A DNA stretch of 9,701 bases. Source: Brevundimonas sp. UBA986. Lineage in GTDB: Bacteria; Pseudomonadota; Alphaproteobacteria; Caulobacterales; Caulobacteraceae. The stretch lies in the NCBI GenBank assembly GCA_002292165.1, contig DBBK01000277.1, positions 1 through 9,701 of the forward strand, in the 5' to 3' direction. Positions 6,139-9,701 of the stretch are shown one piece after another; the first letter of the stretch is position 1; each line of letters begins with the position of its first letter. Made by a program: the position numbers and the translations under genes. The notes under the pieces were generated by a model. The model searched no databases, was not told the origin of the DNA, and saw only the letters and a program-made list of their open reading frames with translations.

Positions 6139-6764
6139 TTGTCGGCCTCGGGGTTCGCAGGGGCTTTCACCGACCAGCCGCCGGTCGCCACCAGGGCCGT
6201 GACCGACCGGCCGATGTTGTAGCTGTGATAGGCCAGCAGGATGGCCAGGGCGGCGATGACCACCTTCTTGTTTCGCGCGATGGCGGCGACCAGGGTCAGG
6301 GCCGTGAACAGGGCCAGGCCGTACAGCAGCGACGGCTTGATCGCGGTCGTGAACTCGCCGGTGGCGTTGGTCACGACCATGAACAGGGTCGCCATGATCA
6401 GATTGGCGCTGAGCACGCACAGCAGGACGATGCGGCGCTGGCTCCAGAAATGGTCGTCCATCGACTGGCCGGGCGCCAGCTTGTTCGGGAAGGTCAGGGT
6501 CGCGGCGACATAGAAGATCCCGGCGACGAACAGGCCCAGGATCAGAAGGGCGAAGCTGTAGGGGGCGAACCTCAGGATCACCCAGGCCTGGTTCCAGAAG
6601 GTGGCGATGTCGATGGCCACGAAGATCGCCAGCAGCGGCGTCAGCAAGCCGAAGCGGATGTCCTTGCGCTGGTGCAGCAGCCGGGTGAAGCCCCCGACCA
6701 GCTCCGCCGCCGAAAAGCCGAGCAGCAGGCCATAGAAGCTGAAGAAGAACTCGAACGCGCCCAT
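6135..6764 (-). CDS. Membrane protein of unknown function, 209 aa (first of a paralogous pair)
   Basis: This is the first gene of the four-gene minus-strand unit. It encodes about six membrane spans (near 9-29, 38-54, 68-90, 111-131, 146-162 and 167-182). It starts GAFEFFFSFYG, followed by LLGFSAAELVGG (13-24), FVAIDIATFWNQAW (48-61) and MDDHFW (102-107). The E21 and basic HQRKDIR stretch (31-37) mark a membrane-interface turn. I know similar proteins only as hypothetical proteins in alphaproteobacteria and do not assign a function. The start ATG is preceded by a G-rich stretch (GGCGGGGGGC) that may serve as the ribosome binding site. Tandem 12-mers lie just upstream. The stop overlaps the start of its paralogue. 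Confidence 0.87.
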   Translation of the reverse strand: MGAFEFFFSFYGLLLGFSAAELVGGFTRLLHQRKDIRFGLLTPLLAIFVAIDIATFWNQAWVILRFAPYSFALLILGLFVAGIFYVAATLTFPNKLAPGQSMDDHFWSQRRIVLLCVLSANLIMATLFMVVTNATGEFTTAIKPSLLYGLALFTALTLVAAIARNKKVVIAALAILLAYHSYNIGRSVTALVATGGWSVKAPANPEADK

Positions 6765-6775
6765 ACGCCCCCCGC

Positions 6776-6800
6776 CTGAACAGGCTTACTGAACAAGCTT
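6776..6800 (-). repeat. Two tandem 12-mers upstream of the four-gene unit
   Basis: CTGAACAGGCTT (6776-6787) and CTGAACAAGCTT (6789-6800) are identical at 11 of 12 positions with a 13-bp period. They lie 12-36 bp before the start codon of the first membrane protein, so they fall in the leader or at the start point of transcription. They could be a regulator site or RNA structure; nothing here names the factor. Confidence 0.5.
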
Positions 6801-6822
6801 CACCTTAGGCGGGCGCGCCGAT

Positions 6823-6840
6823 TCCGTCACCCGCGACGGA
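6823..6840. repeat. 6-bp inverted repeat in the upstream region of the four-gene unit
   Basis: TCCGTC (6823-6828) pairs with GACGGA (6835-6840) around 6 nt. On the minus strand it contains GTGACGG, close to the Caulobacter-type -35 element (TTGACGS), about 60 bp upstream of the start at 6764. A matching -10 element (GCTANAWC) is not convincing: the best stretch 13 nt on, GCCTAAGG, is a poor match. It is a possible operator over a promoter, at low confidence. Confidence 0.3.
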
Positions 6841-6862
6841 TCGCGCAGGGCGTAAACGACAA

Positions 6863-6886
6863 CGGCCGGCCTTTTCAGGCCGGCCG
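6863..6886 (-). terminator. Intrinsic terminator after the small exported protein gene
   Basis: CGGCCGGCCT (6863-6872) and AGGCCGGCCG (6877-6886) form a perfect 10-bp GC-rich stem with a 4-nt loop. On the minus strand the stem is followed by TTGTCGTTT, a T-rich tail. It sits 26 bp after the stop of the 6912-7241 gene, so it ends that transcript and insulates the four-gene unit downstream. Confidence 0.85.
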
Positions 6887-6911
6887 CGAGGATCGGTAAG
6901 GCGTGGGGCGG

Positions 6912-7241
6912 TCAGTGGCGCTGGCGGCGTGCGCGCTTTTCTTCCAGCTTGTCGACCGTCTCCTGGGCGCGAGCCATATCGGCGCGATACTCCTCGATCT
7001 GCGTCGTCTGGGCCGGGGTCAGGCCGCCCTGGGTCTCGCCGGCGGCCTCGATCGCGCTGATCCGGTCGCTCAGCTCGAAGACGCGGTCCTGGGCGTGGTT
7101 CAGGCGCTCGACGTCGCGTTCGCTTAGCGCCGGGGTCGGCGCGCGGCGCTGGCCTGCCAGAACCTGTGCATCGGCCGTGGTCGGGGCGATCACGGCCGGG
7201 GCGACGACAAGGGCCAGGGCGATGGCGAGGACGACTTTCAT
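6912..7241 (-). CDS. Small exported helical protein of unknown function, 109 aa
   Basis: A signal peptide covers residues 1-25 (MKVV start, hydrophobic 4-20, ADA before QVL). The mature protein is about 84 residues. From about residue 40 it is predicted to be almost wholly helical, with heptad-like spacing (SERDVERLNHAQDRVFELSDRI region, then QTTQIEEYRADMARAQETVDKLEEKR) and a basic end (RARRQRH). This suggests a periplasmic coiled-coil protein; I do not recognise a family. A GGAG 7 nt upstream (7249-7252) supports the ATG at 7241 over a TTG five codons earlier that would overlap this site. It is transcribed in the same direction as ubiD but 182 bp after it, with its own AT-rich upstream region and a strong terminator, so it is probably a separate unit. 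Confidence 0.85.
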   Translation of the reverse strand: MKVVLAIALALVVAPAVIAPTTADAQVLAGQRRAPTPALSERDVERLNHAQDRVFELSDRISAIEAAGETQGGLTPAQTTQIEEYRADMARAQETVDKLEEKRARRQRH

Positions 7242-7265
7242 GTGGCTGCTCCGCAAATGAATTGG

Positions 7266-7301
7266 GACGATATTACGACATTAAAGTTTCGTCACCTTCA
7301 A
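7266..7301 (-). promoter_or_regulatory. Candidate promoter of the small exported protein gene
   Basis: The stretch 7257-7400 is clearly richer in A and T than its surroundings. Two readings are possible on the minus strand. One is GAAAC (7286-7290), 16 nt, then CGTC (7266-7269), which resembles the GGAAC-N16/17-CGTT pattern of alphaproteobacterial EcfG-type sigma factors with one mismatch in each half. The other is TTGAAG (7296-7301) with TAATAT (7270-7275), where the 20-nt spacer is too long. Either would give a very short leader before the GGAG site. Confidence 0.25.
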
Positions 7302-7382
7302 AGTGTGCGGTGCAGCATAGGTCTTTGGCGCCATGTTTTTACGGACACAGGGCCATATATTGCCGGTCGGCGAGAATCGAAA

Positions 7383-7403
7383 ATCCCGTTCAATCCAAGG
7401 GAT
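7383..7403 (-). terminator. Weak hairpin with T-tail after ubiD
   Basis: On the minus strand ATCCC and GGGAT pair around an 11-nt loop and are followed by TTTTCG, 20 bp after the ubiD stop. The stem is only 5 bp, so it is a weak terminator candidate; its position is right. Confidence 0.35.
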
Positions 7404-7423
7404 CGGCCCAGAGGATCGACGCC

Positions 7424-8953
7424 TTATTTCCAGATCGGACGGCTGTCGCCCGGCAGGCCCAGCCGGTCCCACATCGCGCTGACCTTATCGACGACCTCCG
7501 CCTCCATGCGGATCTCCTCGCCCCATTCGCGCTTCGTCTCGGGCGGCCATTTGTCGGTCGCGTCCAGGCCAATCTTGGAGCCCAGGCCGCTCTCGGGGCT
7601 GGCGAAGTCGAGGTAGTCGATGGGGGTGGATTCGATGACGGTGATGTCGCGCGCCGGGTCCATCTTGGTCGAGATGGCCCACATGACATCCTTCCAGTCG
7701 CGGGCGTCGATGTCATCGTCCACGACGATAACCCACTTGGTGTACATGAACTGGCGCAGATAGCTCCAGACGCCCAGCATCACCCGCTTGGCGTGGCCCG
7801 GATAGGCCTTCTTCATCGACACCACGGCGATCCGGTAGCTGCAGCCTTCGGGCGGCAGCCAGAAGTCGGTGATCTCCGGGAACTGGGCGCGCAGCAGGGG
7901 AATGAAGACCTCGTTCAGCGCCTCGCCCAGCACACTGGGCTCGTCCGGCGGACGCCCGGTGAAGGTGGTCAGATAGATCGGGTCCTTGCGCATGGTGATC
8001 GCCGTCACCTGAAACACCGGGAAGGTCTCGACCGAGTTGTAATAGCCGGTGTGGTCGCCGTACGGCCCCTCGGGCGCGTGCTCATCCAGCAGGACGTGGC
8101 CCTCCAGCACGATCTCGGCCTGGGCCGGGACCATCAGGGGCACGGTCTTGCACGGGACCAGCTCGGCCTTCTGGCCGCGCAGCAGGCCCGCGAACTGATA
8201 CTCCGACAGGGTGTCCGGCACGGGCGTCACCGCCGCCAGAATGGTGCCCGGATCGGCGCCGAGCACCACGGCGCAGGGCAGGGGCTCGCGCTTTCCGGCC
8301 TTCTTGTGCCGCTGATAGTGCTGGGCCCCGCCGCGGTGGGCCAGCCAGCGCATGATCGCCTTGTCCTTGCCCAGCACCTGCATGCGGTAGATGCCCAGGT
8401 TGAAGTCGTCCTCGGCGCTGTCCGACGGCCCCTTGGTCACCACCAGCCCCCAGGTGATCAGCGGCGCCGGCTCGCCGGGCCAGCAACCCTGGACGGGCAG
8501 GGCGGTCAGGTCGATCTGGTCGCCCTTCAGCACCACCTGCTGCACCGGTGCCGTCTTCACGACCTTGGGCCGCATCGACATCACCGTCTGGGCCAGCGGC
8601 AGCATCTCCATGGCGTCGCCCAGACCGCGCGGCGGGGTCGGGTTGCGCAGGAAGGCCAGCAGCTCTCCGACCTCGCGCAACTCCTTCGCGGTCGTGCGGG
8701 TCTTCTTTTCCATGGTCACGCCCATGGCCACGCGCTTCACCGTGCCGAACAGATTGGCCAGGGCCGGGATCGTGCTGATGGAGCCGTCCGGCATGACGGG
8801 CTTTTCGAACAGCACCGCCGGCCCGCCGTTGCGCAGCAGCCGCGTCTGGATCTCGGTCATCTCCAGATGGGTGGAGACGGGCTCCGACACCCGCACCAGC
8901 TCCCCCTCGGCCTCCAGCATGGCCATGAAGTCGCGCAGGGATTTATAGGCCAT
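7424..8953 (-). CDS. ubiD: UbiD, 4-hydroxy-3-polyprenylbenzoate decarboxylase, 509 aa
   Basis: UbiD removes the carboxyl group from 4-hydroxy-3-polyprenylbenzoate to give 2-polyprenylphenol in ubiquinone biosynthesis. It uses prenylated FMN made by UbiX, and a divalent metal plus potassium. Length and sequence follow E. coli UbiD along the whole protein: LRDFMAMLEAEGELVRV (6-22), GCWPGEPAPLITWGL (156-170), NLGIYRMQ (185-192, cofactor/metal-binding Asn and Arg), KAIMRWLAHRGGAQHYQ (198-214), PVPDTLSEYQFAGLLRG (244-260), EGPYGDHTGYYN (295-306, acidic active-site loop), TGRPPDEPSVLGEALNE, and DPARDITVIESTPIDYLDFASP near the C-terminus. The protein is complete with no missing core residue. No ubiX or other ubi gene is in the window, so it is not part of a visible ubi cluster. 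The ribosome binding site is weak. A broader UbiD-family decarboxylase role is possible, but the close match favours UbiD itself. Confidence 0.97.
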   Translation of the reverse strand: MAYKSLRDFMAMLEAEGELVRVSEPVSTHLEMTEIQTRLLRNGGPAVLFEKPVMPDGSISTIPALANLFGTVKRVAMGVTMEKKTRTTAKELREVGELLAFLRNPTPPRGLGDAMEMLPLAQTVMSMRPKVVKTAPVQQVVLKGDQIDLTALPVQGCWPGEPAPLITWGLVVTKGPSDSAEDDFNLGIYRMQVLGKDKAIMRWLAHRGGAQHYQRHKKAGKREPLPCAVVLGADPGTILAAVTPVPDTLSEYQFAGLLRGQKAELVPCKTVPLMVPAQAEIVLEGHVLLDEHAPEGPYGDHTGYYNSVETFPVFQVTAITMRKDPIYLTTFTGRPPDEPSVLGEALNEVFIPLLRAQFPEITDFWLPPEGCSYRIAVVSMKKAYPGHAKRVMLGVWSYLRQFMYTKWVIVVDDDIDARDWKDVMWAISTKMDPARDITVIESTPIDYLDFASPESGLGSKIGLDATDKWPPETKREWGEEIRMEAEVVDKVSAMWDRLGLPGDSRPIWK

Positions 8954-9144
8954 GGGGGGTCTCGTCGGCGGAGTCAGTCTGTACGCGAGGCTTAGGCGGC
9001 TGCGGGCCCCAAGTCACGCTGCCGAGTTGTCCACCCGGTCCCGCCGCGGATTTTACAGTCGTTTACTCGGGGTTCGGCGAGCGCCGGTCTATCACCGTCC
9101 TCGAAGCCCGGCGCAGCCGGATCAGGGATGGGGAGGAGATCATC
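8954..9144. promoter_or_regulatory. Divergent gap between ubiD and the 36-residue membrane protein
   Basis: This is the longest gene-free stretch (191 bp) and must hold the promoters of both flanking units. A possible plus-strand promoter is TTGTCC (9027-9032), 18 nt, TTTTAC (9051-9056), which is only a loose match. A short hairpin CCGGC-GCA-GCCGG (9108-9120) lies just before the ribosome binding site of the small gene. I see no minus-strand promoter I would defend. Confidence 0.3.
9130..9138 (+). promoter_or_regulatory. Strong ribosome binding site for the 36-residue protein
   Basis: GGGGAGGAG lies 6 nt before the ATG at 9145, close to the ideal anti-Shine-Dalgarno match and spacing. It is the strongest such site in the window, and the main reason to accept the very short gene. 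Confidence 0.85.
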
Positions 9145-9255
9145 ATGAAGAAGACGCTCTGGACCCGGGTCAGCCTTCCCCTGGCCTTCATCGCGTCCGG
9201 TCTGGCGTGGTGGGCGATCATCGACCTGGCCCGCGCCGCCCTGACTGCTGGCTAG
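9145..9255 (+). CDS. 36-residue single-span membrane protein
   Basis: This is a very short gene with clear support: a strong ribosome binding site, ATG, 36 codons with GC-rich third positions, and a TAG stop. The product starts MKKTLWTRV, has one hydrophobic span at about residues 9-29 (rich in Leu, Ala, Ile and Trp, with WW at 22-23), then D27, R30 and a short tail. The basic N-terminus (K2, K3, R8) predicts N-in, C-out topology. It could instead be an uncleaved or secreted peptide, but there is no obvious cleavage site. I do not recognise it; small subunits of respiratory oxidases and other membrane complexes have this size and shape, which is only an analogy. Its stop overlaps that of the opposing Pr6Pr gene. 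Confidence 0.7.
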   Translation: MKKTLWTRVSLPLAFIASGLAWWAIIDLARAALTAG

Positions 9256-9701
9256 GTTGAGGCCCGGCGCGCCCGGCCGCCCAACAGCTTGTCCAGCCCG
9301 ACGATCGCCAGCCCTACGATCAGGAAGAAGGCCAGCAGGCCGGCATAGTTGATCAGCGCCCGGCTCCAGCCCAGCTTGCCGATGTCGATGAAGAAGTACG
9401 GGTACCAGTCGATCAGGGCGCCGTGGATCACGGTCCACAGGCCATAGACCAGCGGAAACGCCAGCCACTTCACCGGGTCGATCCAGCGCAGCCACCCCTT
9501 GGGCGTGAACAGCAGCCAGTCCAGCACCACCGCCGCGGGCATGATGTAGTGGACGACCCAGTTGCCCAGCGCCGCCAGCCCCTCCGGCTGCCACGTCGCG
9601 CTGAGGATGAAGTGGAACACCAGACCGACCACAGCGATATACATCGCCACCGCCGCCCGGACGCCTTCACTCGCCGTCCACCGCCCGATGCGCGTGTTGG
9701 G
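9252..9701 (-). CDS. Pr6Pr family membrane protein, C-terminal 149 aa (start outside window)
   Basis: The frame is open to the right edge, so the first part of the gene is missing. The visible 149 residues include four or so membrane spans and the Pr6Pr-type pattern: VRAAVAMYIAVVGLVFHFIL (from residue 14), W-QPEGLAALGNWVVHY, LDWLLFTPKGWLRWIDPVKWLAFPLVYGLWTVIHGAL, then DWYPYFFIDIGKLGW and a final hydrophobic helix before LGGRARRAST. Family members are usually around 200 residues, so perhaps 50 N-terminal residues are missing. A GTG at 9650 could be called as a start, but the homologous pattern continues upstream of it, so the gene should be read as truncated by the window and not as a short gene. 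The function of the family is not established. The stop TAG shares CTAG (9252-9255) with the small plus-strand gene. Confidence 0.85.
   Translation of the reverse strand, partial: PNTRIGRWTASEGVRAAVAMYIAVVGLVFHFILSATWQPEGLAALGNWVVHYIMPAAVVLDWLLFTPKGWLRWIDPVKWLAFPLVYGLWTVIHGALIDWYPYFFIDIGKLGWSRALINYAGLLAFFLIVGLAIVGLDKLLGGRARRAST

Noticed and set aside
7166..8995. 609-codon plus-strand open frame opposite ubiD
   Set aside because: It is fully antisense to an unmistakable UbiD and has the His/Arg/Gln-rich composition of a shadow frame.
8952..9260. 102-codon plus-strand frame across the ubiD/small-gene gap
   Set aside because: Its product is basic and low-complexity, without a domain; the well-supported 36-residue gene lies in another frame here.
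9252..9650. Complete 132-residue Pr6Pr gene starting at the GTG at 9650
   Set aside because: Family-like sequence continues in frame to the window edge, so the gene is cut by the edge.
1..9701. tRNA, rRNA, CRISPR array, insertion sequence or prophage
   Set aside because: No cloverleaf, regularly spaced repeats, transposase, integrase or terminal inverted repeats with target duplications were seen on either strand.

Overview
The window is GC-rich DNA, densely packed with genes. The proteins (a UbiD of proteobacterial type, a YecN-like MAPEG protein, a membrane LytTR protein, many short inner-membrane proteins) and the GC-rich third codon positions suggest an alphaproteobacterium, most likely in the Caulobacterales (Brevundimonas or Caulobacter-like). 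The genus is an inference from overall style, not from a marker gene. Everything looks chromosomal. I see no rRNA, tRNA, CRISPR array, insertion sequence or phage gene.

Layout: (1) Positions 1-162 hold the 3' end of an unidentified + strand gene. (2) Positions 194-2217 (minus) hold a two-gene unit: a secreted alpha/beta hydrolase followed, with an ATGA stop/start overlap, by a DUF2306-type membrane protein. (3) Positions 2329-3075 (plus, divergent) encode a membrane-anchored LytTR DNA-binding protein. The 111-bp divergent gap carries two exact 11-bp direct repeats, 20 bp apart, that resemble LytTR/AlgR boxes; I read this as a self-contained regulator plus target operon. (4) A convergent gap at 3076-3218 holds an imperfect tandem repeat and a perfect 13-bp inverted repeat. 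(5) Positions 3219-6764 (minus) form a four-gene unit: two tandem paralogous membrane proteins of unknown function, a secreted M14 metallopeptidase and a YecN-like MAPEG protein. Gaps are -4, 44 and 2 bp. (6) Positions 6912-7241 (minus) encode a small exported helical protein with a clear terminator behind it. (7) Positions 7424-8953 (minus) encode UbiD, the ubiquinone-pathway decarboxylase. (8) Positions 9145-9255 (plus) encode a 36-residue single-span membrane protein behind a very strong ribosome binding site. Its TAG stop overlaps the TAG stop of the opposing gene in one CTAG palindrome. (9) From 9252 to the window edge (minus) is a Pr6Pr-type membrane protein whose start lies outside.

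The only gene with a confidently assigned metabolic pathway is ubiD (quinone biosynthesis). Most of the rest is cell-envelope biology: exported hydrolases paired with small inner-membrane proteins. The parts least covered by existing knowledge are the LytTR/repeat/hydrolase/DUF2306 unit, the paralogous membrane pair upstream of the M14 peptidase, the repeat-rich 3119-3211 gap, and the 36-residue membrane protein. No stretch longer than 191 bp lacks a gene.
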